NCBI RefSeq assembly: GCF_026262505.1
Contig: NC_067208.1
Location: 12,285,962 to 12,349,961, forward strand
Length of the DNA stretch: 64,000 nt
Reading direction: 5' to 3'
DNA from: Trichomonas vaginalis G3
Taxonomy: Eukaryota > Parabasalia > Trichomonadida > Trichomonadidae
Shown here: positions 55,014-64,000 of the stretch, piece by piece
Layout: the number at the start of each line of letters is the position of its first letter
How positions within the stretch are numbered: position 1 is the stretch's first letter
Made by a program: the position numbers and the translations under genes
Notes under the pieces: generated by a model
Databases searched by the model: none
What the model was told of the DNA's origin: nothing
What the model saw: only the letters and a program-made list of their open reading frames with translations

Positions 55014-56563
55014 ATTTGATCCTAATCCAAAAAAAAGCTATCGTTCTTGCAACATCATCAAATTTTGAATAGTTTACGTTGAATTTTTTTAAATAATGAG
55101 TTTAGGACTGAATAAAACTCATCAAAAATTATAACTCGTCCTTGATGTGCATTTTATGCGCTTGTGCAGGATATGGATTCTGATTGAAGATTTCATTTTG
55201 ACGAATCCGTCTAAATTATGTGACTTGTACATAAAATGATTGAAGTTATCATGAAGATATCTGTGGAAAAGAATCTGGTCGGTCATTGATATTTCTCAAG
55301 AATCTCATAAGATTTATGAAGCTCAAACTATAGTTTAAACATGTATAAATGGCATGACTCAATTATACATGTGATGAATAACAAGATTATACTGTTATAT
55401 CTATATGTTATCCTATATGAGTCATGAAATATAAAAAAATTCACAAAATTTTATGTTTTTGACATATAACACATATGGGAAAGTGTCAAATTATCATTGA
55501 ATTATGTTTGATGAACAGAGTTTATTTGTATGAGGATGCTCAGATTAAGATTGTTTCAAATGTTCCCCATCTGATGTATTTGTTGTGGTATTGTACCCCA
55601 GATGAGGAACAAATACTTCAATCAACTTCAGATTGAAGAATAAAATCTTCAAAAACTCTCACAAGCAGTCTATCAGATGAAGATTAAAGTCAACCATCAG
55701 TTTGTGATTTAGGCTCTCATGCTTTATCAAGTATATATCACGTATATTTATATTACCAAACTATACATAGCATAACTGACACGTGCAAAACAACCATTTA
55801 CACATTTTTTGGTTTTCATATTTTATGAATCTTACAAATCTCTCATATATCAAACATTTTAGCATGAACACATCAAATATAATCCAGATTTTCGTATTCC
55901 AAACTCTTTCGACCAGAATGATGAATTTTGTTCAAAATCTTTCTTATGCAATTTCGCATTTAATCTAACTTTATGGTCGGAGACGATAGAGTTCGTTTAA
56001 ACGAATTTTTGGAAATAATCGCAAAAACTTGAGCTTAAAAATACTTCAGCAGGCAGATGAATGTTAGACGCGCATTAATAAGGGAATTGTTTGCGTCTCT
56101 TAGCATTAATTACAAATAATTGAAGGCAAAATTCGAAGTTATATTCTATCTCTATCTCTTTCTTCGGCAGAAATTGCTTCTTTCAATAAAGGAAGAAGTG
56201 GTTTTATTTTGTTTTTTGGAATTATTCCTTTAAACACTGAAAGGATCGAATACGCTAACGACTACGTCGATTCTAACTTTAGTGTTCTTTCGAAGAACTG
56301 CGTTGAAAGTATAGTATGCCAAAAAACCAGAATTTAAAGATATTTGTAAAACATCACTATTCTCGTAAAAATATTATACCACAAGGTTCAATCCTTGCAT
56401 TTTATAATGTATCATTGATATACGAGGTAATTTGAGAAGAATTTTAACTCATTTCTGTCTTTTTCAGGTGATTATATATTCATTTTTGTTTGATTTTGTA
56501 TTATGAATCATAATCTGCTATTAAAAGTAAACAATTTTAATATAAAACACTAAAGTATCTATG
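55014..56563. other. Long spacer with a possibly structured non-coding stretch
   Basis: No protein gene seen. Near 55560-55610 a GTTCCCCATCTG / CAGATGAGGAAC inverted repeat could form a hairpin. Bases about 56040-56310 are less AT-rich than the rest and contain several local stems (AGACGC...GCGTCT at 56066-56098; GTTCTTTCGAAGAAC at 56284-56298). I could not match them to a known RNA class. Confidence 0.35.
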
Positions 56564-56570
56564 TCACTTT
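56564..56570 (+). promoter_or_regulatory. Initiator (Inr) TCACTTT of the TAF6-like gene
   Basis: TCACTTTTTA lies so that A of TCA (56566) is 8 nt from the ATG at 56574. Confidence 0.65.
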
Positions 56571-56573
56571 TTA

Positions 56574-57926
56574 ATGGCGAACGAAGAGGAAGTAGCTTTT
56601 GACCTGTCAGTGCAGGCCATTTTTGATGAGAGGAATTTGATTGTTAATGATCGGGAAGTGTATATGCCAATTAAGAAAATGTTTGAAGCTTTTATAAAAA
56701 ATGTAGTATCACTTGGGATTAACTTTCAGAGACAATCACATTCTAAAAAGCTCACTGTCGAAAATGTTAATGATGCACTTGTAGCCTATAATTATAATCC
56801 GATTCTTGGATATCGAAATCGTAAAGGGATAAAATACGTCTCAGTAGGTCTTGTAGATGGTCAAGAAGTATATATACCCGAAGACAAGCAAATTGATCTT
56901 AATACATTCATTAATAAGCCACTTCCTCCCACTCCCATCGAAAAATTTTTTTCTTTTCATTGGCAAGCATGTTTAAAAGGTGTTCAGCCTCAAATACCAG
57001 AAAATATAGCGTACGTATTTCTTTGGTTTCTGGCTTGTTTTATTTTAAAATAAACCAGGAACCAAATTTTTTTTCAGAAACTAACACACAGAGAACAAAC
57101 CAGAGATTCTTATTCAGCTCCAATTACTGTTGGCCAACTACAGAAAGCTAAAATGACCGACCAATCCGTTCATATTATTTCATCAAGGAATGATGTTGAT
57201 ACAGATTTATACAATACATACATGAACATATTTAATAAGTCTCCTAGCTCTCCAGAAGTAGATGTACTTTGCAAAAACATGGAAAAAGACTCGGCAATTT
57301 CACCAATCTTGCCTTATATTATGCATGAATTATCCTCAGACTATACACAACACCAAGACTTGATTTTAAGAATTAAAATAGCAGAAGCTCTTATTCAAAA
57401 TAATTTTATTCCAATTGAAAATTACTTAATTAGCCTTATTAATCTAGCAATTACAGGAATTAATGAGACATCCTGTGAATTCATACCAATTAAAGACCTC
57501 GCAGCTAAATTTTTGGATAATTTGATCATAAAATTCACTCCTCAGTTTCCAACATTACGCCAGCGATTGGCCGACCATTTCTCTACAATTTTCCTTGATA
57601 AGATACAATTGAACATCGGCAGAAAGGTCGGTTCTGCGATCGCTCTTTCGTATATTGGACAAGAGATAGTGAAAGACGTAATTTTACCGAAAATTCCAGA
57701 GTTACTAGCAAGAATCTACCAGAGGAGAACAGTGGCCAACGAATTGGCCGATATATCAAAACTTAAGTCAATATTATTGAAGTTATCCGGAGAATGCTTT
57801 AACAGAGATACGTATGATGCAATACAGAAGACGGGATCACCTCGTCTGCCCCCAGAAATAGCTGAATTGTATAATAATTTGGCAACATATTTCGGATTGG
57901 ATCTTTTTATCTATTCTGCAAGATGA
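56574..57926 (+). CDS. TAF6: TAF6-like TFIID/SAGA subunit, two exons (56574-57010, 57092-57926), 423 aa
   Basis: Joining the exons across the intron at 57011-57091 keeps the frame (PENIA, then EQTRDSYSAPITVGQ). Residues about 5-75 are a histone fold (FIKNVVSLGINFQRQSHSKK + LTVENVNDALVAYNYNPI). The signature of TAF6 follows: a short beta-rich stretch (YVSVGLVDGQEVYIPEDKQI), the linker PLPPTP, then FSFHWQACLKGVQPQIPEN, matching HWLAxEGVQPxIPENP in TAF6. The C-terminal half is helical with HEAT-like repeats (LILRIKIAEALIQNNFIPIE, FPTLRQRLADHFSTIFLDKI), as in TAF6. TAF6 pairs with TAF9 in TFIID and SAGA. An in-frame stop at 57051-57053 is reached if the intron is retained. Little is known of TAFs in trichomonads. 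Confidence 0.85.
57011..57091 (+). other. Spliceosomal intron, 81 bp, trichomonad type
   Basis: Donor GTACGT at 57011-57016; fused branch/acceptor ACTAACACACAG at 57080-57091. This 12-nt motif is the known, invariant 3' signal of Trichomonas vaginalis introns. Removal of 81 bp rejoins the TAF6 frame at an Ala codon (GC|A). I saw no other copy of the acceptor motif in the window. Confidence 0.93.
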
Positions 57927-58100
57927 TTTTTAATATAAATAATAGATTTGTTTTCTTTCTAATACGTTCCCTTTTTATTTGGCCAAAAATTCAAAATCAT
58001 CTCAAAAATTGTTTTGTTAATTATTAAAAAATGTATATTGATATGCTTGTGTTAAATCAAAATAAAAGAATTTTTCGTAAACAGCTCTATTTTATAATAT

Positions 58101-58916
58101 TTATTCATTATTTTCTTCTTCATCGGAATCATTTTCTTGTTTCTTATCTCCAGTTTCATCCTGCTTCTTCTCTGAAGCCTCCATTGTTGGAGAAACGTAA
58201 AGTTCGAGAATATCTATTTTAATATCAGCTCCAAACTGTTCTGCAAGCTCTTTGACCACTTGTCTTAATGAGCCTGGTTCAACTTGAGCAATAACAGCGG
58301 TTTGGTTCAGATCTGATTTATCAACTTTTTCTACTAAAGGAAGCATGGATATCATCTTCTCTGCATGTTCAGGAGTAATGTAGAAAACTAGTCTGATCTT
58401 AGCACGTGCAGTTGGATAGTGTGCAGCCTTTAAATCACGAATAACTTTAAGTGCTTGAGTTTTGGCTGGTTTTGTAGGTTTAACTGAGAATCCTATCTCT
58501 TTCATTGCTCTTTCAACAGTCGATGGTGTTAGAGGACGTTCTGTATTTACATTTACACATTGTGATGCAACAATTGATGCAATATCCTTAGTAAGATTCT
58601 CAATAACAAGTTTCCTTTCTTTTTCTGCGAGTTTTAGTTTTCCTTGATCAAGAATTAAACGTAATGCTTTTTCCATATCATCAACTTCGAGTGTTTCTAA
58701 TACTTCTGACTGTTTAGCGAGCATTCCACGATCTACATTTGAGAAAATTGAATGTGATTGTACAACTTCATCAATATCTTTTTCCAGACCATTTCTCCAA
58801 CTTGTGACTTTGTTTGGAGTGACAGCAATTTCGAATTGCTTGCCATTCTTCTTCAGTTTGACAATAGAAACATTTGATAAAAGCTTTTGGCCAACTGGAA
58901 TGATAATATCAGCCAT
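58101..58916 (-). CDS. SBDS: Ribosome maturation protein SBDS, 271 aa
   Basis: SBDS works with the GTPase EFL1 to release eIF6 from the new 60S subunit. The three domains are present. The FYSH domain (about 10-95) includes VSIVKLKKNGKQFEIAVTPN, NGLEKDIDEVVQSHSIFSNV and RGMLAKQSEVLETL (family: KGxxAxxxxLxxxFG). The helical middle domain (about 96-170) has LDQGKLKLAEKERK and CVNVNTERPLTPSTVERAMK (family: NPxTxRPYTxxxIExAM). The C-terminal ferredoxin-like domain (about 170-245) begins KTQALKVIRDLKAAHYPTAR. A Lys/Glu/Asp-rich tail is added. ATG 58916 is the correct start. TAA is followed by A. Convergent with the TAF6-like gene. Confidence 0.93.
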   Translation of the reverse strand: MADIIIPVGQKLLSNVSIVKLKKNGKQFEIAVTPNKVTSWRNGLEKDIDEVVQSHSIFSNVDRGMLAKQSEVLETLEVDDMEKALRLILDQGKLKLAEKERKLVIENLTKDIASIVASQCVNVNTERPLTPSTVERAMKEIGFSVKPTKPAKTQALKVIRDLKAAHYPTARAKIRLVFYITPEHAEKMISMLPLVEKVDKSDLNQTAVIAQVEPGSLRQVVKELAEQFGADIKIDILELYVSPTMEASEKKQDETGDKKQENDSDEEENNE

Positions 58917-59060
58917 CAAAAAATCTCTAAAATCTTACGATTATTTTTCTCTCAATATTTCAAAGAATGATTTGTATGATTGAATTCTAGAAACAGAATG
59001 AGTGGAATTAAAATGTGGCCATAATGCATGCTTTTAGTTACGAAAATATGACATTTTACC

Positions 59061-59897
59061 ATGAAGTTCAAAATCATTCATATTATTCCATGCATTGCAA
59101 TCGTTATTTCAATATATGTTCACTTGAATTTAGCGTCTTTACGAAGAATTGATAAAGTGCGTTATACAAATTCATCTAGATATGCTTTTGCAACAGTAAC
59201 AACTCCTGCATTTTGCATGGGAGCAGTTGTTTTAGGATATACGCTTAGAAAATACAATGGAAATGACTATTCATACCTATGTTTAGTTACAAAGGATGTA
59301 AATTCTAAATGGAGAAGAATATTATCTCAATGGTGGCGAGTAGAGCAAGTTAATGATGCTAAACCATATTTGTGGTTTAGAAGATCTTGGATTAAACTGG
59401 AATTATGGACATTTACTGAATATGAAAAAATTGTATATTTAGATACAGATACTTTACCAACGCAAAGAATAGATGAACTATTTAATCATTCAGAATTATC
59501 ATGTGTTTCGGATCCAATGCCGCCACAGATCTGCAATACAGGATTATTAGTTTTAGAGCCGAATTTAACGACTTTCAAACATATGAAGAAGCTCTCTAAG
59601 GATTTGTATGCCAATAACCCACCTGGTGATCAAGGATTTATCAATTTCTTTTTTGGGCAATTTAATCCTCTTCCAACTCTCTATAATGTACCAAGACTAT
59701 TTGATACCAACTTTGAATTCCTTTATGAGCAAAAATTGATTAAAGTTGTCCACTTTGTCTGTAAAAAACCATGGAAATGTGGAAGAGAAGGTGTAGAAAC
59801 ATGCGGATGCGGTATGTATTCCCTAAACCAAGTTTGGTGGGATATATGGGATGAAGCATGCAAAGGGCATGAATGTTGGGAATTTTGGGGAGAATAA
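59061..59897 (+). CDS. Glycosyltransferase family 8 (glycogenin-like), type II membrane protein, 278 aa
   Basis: The N-terminus (MKFKIIHIIPCIAIVISIYV) is a single membrane anchor, followed by a luminal GT8 domain. Family motifs appear in order: YAFATVTTPAFCMGAVVLGY (nucleotide-sugar fold start), WTFTEYEKIVYLDTDTLP with the metal-binding DxD, ICNTGLLVLEPN, GDQGFINFFFGQFNPLP and VVHFVCKKPWKCG (the conserved H..G.KPW-type end). GT8 enzymes transfer sugars with retention of configuration; the glycogenin-like members use UDP-glucose or related donors, but the exact sugar cannot be read here. The anchor suggests Golgi or ER and so glycoprotein or glycolipid work. The Cys-rich tail (CGREGVETCGCGM) may be disulfide-bonded. 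Confidence 0.88.
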   Translation: MKFKIIHIIPCIAIVISIYVHLNLASLRRIDKVRYTNSSRYAFATVTTPAFCMGAVVLGYTLRKYNGNDYSYLCLVTKDVNSKWRRILSQWWRVEQVNDAKPYLWFRRSWIKLELWTFTEYEKIVYLDTDTLPTQRIDELFNHSELSCVSDPMPPQICNTGLLVLEPNLTTFKHMKKLSKDLYANNPPGDQGFINFFFGQFNPLPTLYNVPRLFDTNFEFLYEQKLIKVVHFVCKKPWKCGREGVETCGCGMYSLNQVWWDIWDEACKGHECWEFWGE

Positions 59898-60258
59898 TTT
59901 TTGTTATTCGAACAAATATTTAATTTATATGATATTGTTTGTAAATATTAGTGTTACTGACATAGAATGTATTTCCTCATGATGTGCGATAGCAATTCGA
60001 TGCGAAAAAGAGATTTGATTTTGAAATTTCATTGATTTTATTTTTTCATTTTATTTTTGGAAATAATATTCATATATCTAATATAAAATCATATAATAAT
60101 CATGAACTAAAAGGCGGATTCCATAAAAAATGTATAATTTTGTCACTTTTGTCAAAAATTTCCATTGCATGCCCAGTTTAATAACAACTCGCTATGAATT
60201 AATATTGAAAAATTTCATAAAAAAAGACAATAAGTCGAAAAACCGCTTTGAACGTTTT
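59898..60258. other. Spacer
   Basis: AT-rich, no gene. TCACTTTTGTC at about 60136 resembles an initiator but the one at 60259 is better placed. Confidence 0.4.
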
Positions 60259-60265
60259 TCATTTC
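60259..60265 (+). promoter_or_regulatory. Initiator (Inr) TCATTTC of the 60270 ankyrin gene
   Basis: TCATTTCTGCA directly precedes the ATG; A at 60261 would give a 9-nt leader. Confidence 0.6.
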
Positions 60266-60269
60266 TGCA

Positions 60270-61916
60270 ATGTTAGAAAACGCATCATATAATGAATTTT
60301 CTAACTGCGTAACAGATCAAATTCAAACTGAAAAGGATTTATTTGGATATATTACAGCAACCAAGCAGAAATTCGAAAATCTAACAAATATGCGCTATAA
60401 TTCGAATTTTGCCATACAAATTGAAAAACTACGTGAAATATACAATGGTGTTAACACTTCAAAAATATACACAGACCAATATCAAGAATCTTTTCAAGCC
60501 TTAAAAGACTTAAAGGCAACGGATTTCTCAAAAGTGGATCTTAATCTGGAGTTGCTTGTCAATGAAGAACCGTACGATGTTGTTACAATAGCAATTATTC
60601 TTGGAAATGAAAACGCGGTCACATATTTTTTCAAAAATCCTGAGTTTCAAGCTGATTACAAGACAGCTGCATATCATATAGTTACATGGCATAGGTATTC
60701 TATGCTCGATAAACATTTTCAATTATTAGAAAAATATATTACACCAGAAGTATGTATTGCAGGCTTTGATACCCGTCTATTAGCTGATTTGTATCTTAAG
60801 AAAGTCGATATGCTTAGTCCTAGGCTCGTGGATTTGGCTCAAACACAGAATAATTACGGATGTTTAGAAATATTAATGATGGCTGGAAATTCATCGGCAA
60901 TACTTACAGAATGTGATATTATTAATGAATTAATATCGCTAAAATACAATACTGCAGCAGACTTAATAATCAAGCAAGGATTTGATATTAATCGTAAAGA
61001 TACAGACGGCATGACACCATTAATTCGTGCTACATACGATAATGATCTTGAATCATCCGTTTATTTAGTAGAAAAAGGAGCAGACTTAGAAATTAAAGAT
61101 GTTGATGGAATGTCAGCTCTTGCAGTAGCTACGTACTATGGAAGCTATAAAATAGCTCAATACCTGATCGATAAAGGTGCAGACAAAGAATCAAAAAACA
61201 ATTCTGGTACGACTCCACTTTTGACAGCTTTATACAACGATGATAGAGACACAATTAAATTTATGATGAGGAATAATGCAAATTTGAGAGAAACTGTCAA
61301 TGGTTTTTGTCCAATTATCCATGCATCAAAAATGCAGAACTTAAATACAGTTTCATTCCTTTTTGCTAATGGTGCAAGTGTTAACAGTGTTGATGGAACA
61401 GGAAATACTCCTCTTTTGGCTGCTAGTGAAAACGCGTGTGAAGAAATTATTAAATTTTTAGGTCATAACGGAGCAAAGGTTGATACGAGGGATAAAAAGA
61501 AGAATACACCTTTAATTAAGGTCGCAATGTTCAGAAAAAGACAAAGTACCTTTGATATCAGAAAAGAAACCGAAAAAAGATATAATTCTGCAAAAATCTT
61601 GTTACATTATGGACAAAATGTAAACGATGTAAACGATGAAGGAAAATCGGCTTTACATTACGCTGTAGAAGTATCGGACATTTTATTAGTTAATTTGTTA
61701 TTAGAAAATGGTGCAAATATTAATTTACAGGATAAGCAAGGCAATACGCCATTATCTATTGCAATTGCTAACGATGATGTCGAAATGGCAAAAGAATTGC
61801 AGACAAAAGGTGCTACAATCGATAAAAATGCACTTGCTAAGGTTAGATCTCCTGAGATGAAATCATTTTTGCTCCAAGATGCTAATATCAAAAGCCAATG
61901 TTGTCTATTAATCTGA
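60270..61916 (+). CDS. Ankyrin-repeat protein with a C-terminal CaaX-like box, 548 aa
   Basis: Residues 1-235 are the trichomonad N-terminal region (NCVTDQIQTEKDLFGYITAT, YDVVTIAIILGNENAVTYFF). About eight ankyrin repeats follow (DGMTPLIRATYDNDLESSVY, GMSALAVATYYGSYKIAQYL, GNTPLLAASENACEEIIKFL, GKSALHYAVEVSDILLVNLL). Repeat 6 carries an insert rich in Arg and Lys (FRKRQSTFDIRKETEKRYNS). The last residues are KSQCCLLI. Cys at position -4 followed by Leu-Leu-Ile fits a CaaX box, with a second Cys before it. This predicts prenylation and membrane attachment, unlike the other ankyrin proteins in the window. Prenylation is inference from the motif. Confidence 0.85.
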   Translation: MLENASYNEFSNCVTDQIQTEKDLFGYITATKQKFENLTNMRYNSNFAIQIEKLREIYNGVNTSKIYTDQYQESFQALKDLKATDFSKVDLNLELLVNEEPYDVVTIAIILGNENAVTYFFKNPEFQADYKTAAYHIVTWHRYSMLDKHFQLLEKYITPEVCIAGFDTRLLADLYLKKVDMLSPRLVDLAQTQNNYGCLEILMMAGNSSAILTECDIINELISLKYNTAADLIIKQGFDINRKDTDGMTPLIRATYDNDLESSVYLVEKGADLEIKDVDGMSALAVATYYGSYKIAQYLIDKGADKESKNNSGTTPLLTALYNDDRDTIKFMMRNNANLRETVNGFCPIIHASKMQNLNTVSFLFANGASVNSVDGTGNTPLLAASENACEEIIKFLGHNGAKVDTRDKKKNTPLIKVAMFRKRQSTFDIRKETEKRYNSAKILLHYGQNVNDVNDEGKSALHYAVEVSDILLVNLLLENGANINLQDKQGNTPLSIAIANDDVEMAKELQTKGATIDKNALAKVRSPEMKSFLLQDANIKSQCCLLI

Positions 61917-62374
61917 TTTCTTATAATATATTTTAATAAAAGCTTTCTTGTTTTTTATGTCAATAATTTTAACTGTTTTTCCGATCTTTGGATTATGTTT
62001 TTGGATTGTTAACATTGAAAATCAAAAATTCATGGATTTATAAATGGATTGTTTGGATTTCACTTGATAAACTTGCATTTTCATCCAATAGATAAGCTTA
62101 ATCATAGTGTAGAAATTCTATTGGATGCAGTTTTTCATATTTGGCTACTACAATATTTTCATTTTTATCAGACTTTTCATCGTAAATTGATTTCTAGCCT
62201 GAATGGACTTTACATTTCATATTTCCAAGTAATGATCTTATTTTTCAATTCTCTCTCAATCCTGTGTCAAAACGTTTTGACATTTTGTCAAATCCTTGAT
62301 ATTCATGATTGCACCAAATTTTATATTGATTTTGAAATTTAGAAATCGGATGAAAAATCTGTCAAATCTGAAAA
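61917..62374. other. Spacer
   Basis: AT-rich; no gene called. A TCAAATCTG initiator-like sequence at 62362 lies 11 nt before the next ATG. Confidence 0.4.
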
Positions 62375-63442
62375 ATGCTTTTCCTGTTTCTAGTCTCATC
62401 GTTTTGCTGGACTGATCTTTTAATGACCACTGTCAGCAATATGGTGATGGATAAGATTGAATTAGAATACAAACAAAAGCTTGCAAGGACCTTTTTAAGA
62501 TCAGCTGATTATGATCTTGCTAAAAACCTCTCAAAACTTAGCACTTGGATGAACTATGTTGAAAGACCACCATTCAATCTTAAGTGCTTCAATCATTGGC
62601 ATTTTTCACGTGAACCATTTACACTTGAATCCAGAAATTATATTCCTCAATACAATGGTAAAGATAATCTTGTAGATGTCCTCAAGGAATCTGCTACTAA
62701 AATCTTTTTCCTCATACCTTCATCTCCTTTCATATTATCAACTCATCTGAAAGTTTTATTTGCAGGAGTACCTGATATCCACGCAACTATGCATACACAA
62801 GAATTCTTCTCCAATGATTTCCCAGATGGAGATAGAAATGGACAAGTTTTCTACGTAATGTACAATGGAACGAACACAAGCCTATTCGATGTATTAGAAT
62901 CAGGCTGTGGCCTTGATTCCCAAAAGCACGCAACATTTTCCCGTGATTTTTGGGAAGATGTAAGAAAACTCAAGGTTGAACTCTTTAAATCATGGGAAAC
63001 ACCTACTTTTTCAAGTACAGACTCGGTTGTTGAAGCAGCTAAAATTGAAAATAGAGAATATACAAAAGCAACAATTTATTCAAAGCTAAGACCAGGAGAT
63101 ACCATCTCAGATGAGTTCATTACAGAATGCCAGACAAGGACTAAGCAGCAAATCCTTAAATCCGCTGAGATATTATACCATATTACAGAAAACAAGATGA
63201 AGGAGTGGGAAATCTTTGATATACCAGATGGCCAAGAATTAACTGACGTCACAGCTGAAGATTCTTATGGAGACACAACTGAAGGATCTTCTACTTCGTC
63301 TACTTCTTCTACATTGGATGACATTGTAAGTTCAGAAACAATAGATAAGGACTTGACCCTATTTACTCTTTATATAACTTACTTCTTCATGATATTACCA
63401 TTAACTGTATTGCTTATTTGGAGAAAACATTACTCAAAATGA
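62375..63442 (+). CDS. S1/P1-nuclease-like protein, membrane-anchored, probably inactive, 355 aa
   Basis: A short signal peptide (MLFLFLVSSFC) is followed by WTDLL, so mature Trp1, a zinc ligand of S1/P1 nucleases, would be N-terminal as in active enzymes. Family landmarks follow: LSKLSTWMNYVE (usually SWAD), FNHWHFSREPF (the WHF/HF-I-D segment), VLFAGVPDIHATMHTQEFF (usually LVHFIGDxHQPLH) and NGTNTSLFDVLESG (usually DNLHxxWD). Against P1, Trp1, His60, Asp120 and His126 are kept, but His6, Asp45, His116, His149 and Asp153 are replaced (M, N, A, F, E). A Ser/Thr-rich stalk (TTEGSSTSSTSSTL) and a membrane helix (TYFFMILPLTVLLIW + RKHYSK) end the protein. It is probably a surface-displayed non-catalytic homologue; binding function is inference. 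Confidence 0.72.
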   Translation: MLFLFLVSSFCWTDLLMTTVSNMVMDKIELEYKQKLARTFLRSADYDLAKNLSKLSTWMNYVERPPFNLKCFNHWHFSREPFTLESRNYIPQYNGKDNLVDVLKESATKIFFLIPSSPFILSTHLKVLFAGVPDIHATMHTQEFFSNDFPDGDRNGQVFYVMYNGTNTSLFDVLESGCGLDSQKHATFSRDFWEDVRKLKVELFKSWETPTFSSTDSVVEAAKIENREYTKATIYSKLRPGDTISDEFITECQTRTKQQILKSAEILYHITENKMKEWEIFDIPDGQELTDVTAEDSYGDTTEGSSTSSTSSTLDDIVSSETIDKDLTLFTLYITYFFMILPLTVLLIWRKHYSK

Positions 63443-64000
63443 TCTTGTTTTTACATTATCAATTTTGAAAAAAATTTTTTAGTAAAGTTTATATAAAAGA
63501 TAAATTTTCTTACATGAATGTTTTATGTGATTTTACAGTTTGAATATCTGAGACCAATTCAAAAAATTATTTTTACCCCAACACATTTCAAGATTCTACA
63601 CAGCATTTTTATCTGGTTTGCTAATTTGAAAATAGTTTTTATTGATCCCAAATCTATTGACCTTAGATTTTTATAAATAAGCATTGAAATCTTGTTGGTG
63701 TCAAAGTATTCAGCATATCCATGTATTGCATAGATGTATCGATGTTATTATTTTTCATTTGTACTCTATAAATGCATTGCTAGTGCAATAAATTTATTGA
63801 TATGTTATTTCGGATAAAAATAGATGATGGTTGATATTATTTAGGAGATTTCAGACATGCAGATTATTTTTGTGATGTATTTGTTGAATATTGATGTAAT
63901 TTTTGCAAAATCATGAGTAATTTCAGTCATTTTTTTGGTTTTTTGTATAAAAAATGTGTTCAATATTACATAAACATATTCAAACAACTTTATTTATATA
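63443..64000. other. Spacer to the window end
   Basis: AT-rich, no gene or element recognised. Confidence 0.4.

Noticed and set aside
55992-56015. Palindrome TTCGTTTAAACGAA followed by AATTTTTGGA, resembling a spliceosomal snRNA Sm site
   Set aside because: AATTTTTGGA is common by chance in AT-rich DNA, and none of the U1, U2, U4, U5 or U6 signature sequences is nearby.
56574-57053. A stand-alone 159-residue histone-fold protein
   Set aside because: Its last 13 codons are intron; splicing at GTACGT...ACTAACACACAG joins it to the downstream frame and completes a TAF6-like protein.

Overview
The window is eukaryotic and comes from a parabasalid (trichomonad) protist. The evidence is in the sequence: families of ankyrin-repeat proteins of the trichomonad (DUF3447-type) kind, compact protein genes with initiator-like TCAyTW elements about 8-12 nt before the ATG (histones H3 and H4, a TAF6-like gene, others), TAAA overlapping the stop codons of several genes, and one short intron with the textbook trichomonad signals GTACGT...ACTAACACACAG. 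All three standard stop codons are used. The very AT-rich background would suit a Tritrichomonas-like genome, but I cannot fix the genus from sequence alone.

Layout. 1-5.6 kb: ankyrin gene remnants, two head-to-head glycine-rich surface-type genes without start codons, and one intact ankyrin gene. 6.1-9.7 kb: a large Q/N-rich, tail-anchored protein (-). 10.4 kb: Sec61 gamma. 11.06 kb: tRNA-Asp. 11.9-14.2 kb: a 2.3-kb inverted-repeat element holding an AT minisatellite and a transposase zinc-finger relic, flanked by an 81-bp identical direct repeat. 14.2-16.3 kb: two tandem paralogues of an unknown family, the second frameshifted. 16.5-18.1 kb: ankyrin gene copy 1. 18.9 kb: tRNA-Asn. 19.2-23.9 kb: a compact UBR4-like protein. 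24.6-25.5 kb: divergent histone H3/H4 pair. 25.9-30.9 kb: ankyrin gene copy 2, an inverted duplicate of copy 1, cut after codon 5 by a nest of transposons. 31.0-31.65 kb: a TTAA-target MITE. 32.6-37 kb: tandem repeats enclosing a decayed MULE transposase and a frameshifted unknown gene. 37-39.3 kb: 24-bp minisatellite. 39.9-42.1 kb: several MITEs. 42.2-43 kb: ankyrin shards. 43.2-52.2 kb: an enormous 23-bp minisatellite whose last 0.8 kb is inverted. 53.1-53.7 kb: a 43-bp satellite. 54.3-63.4 kb: a gene-rich block with a short ankyrin-like protein, a spliced TAF6, SBDS, a GT8 glycosyltransferase, an ankyrin protein ending in a CaaX-like box, and a membrane-anchored S1/P1-nuclease homologue that has lost several metal ligands.

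Two housekeeping islands (UBR4-like, histones, tRNAs, Sec61 gamma; and TAF6, SBDS, GT8) sit inside a repeat-dominated landscape. The duplicated ankyrin gene serves as a natural empty-site control, so insertion points and target-site duplications can be read directly.
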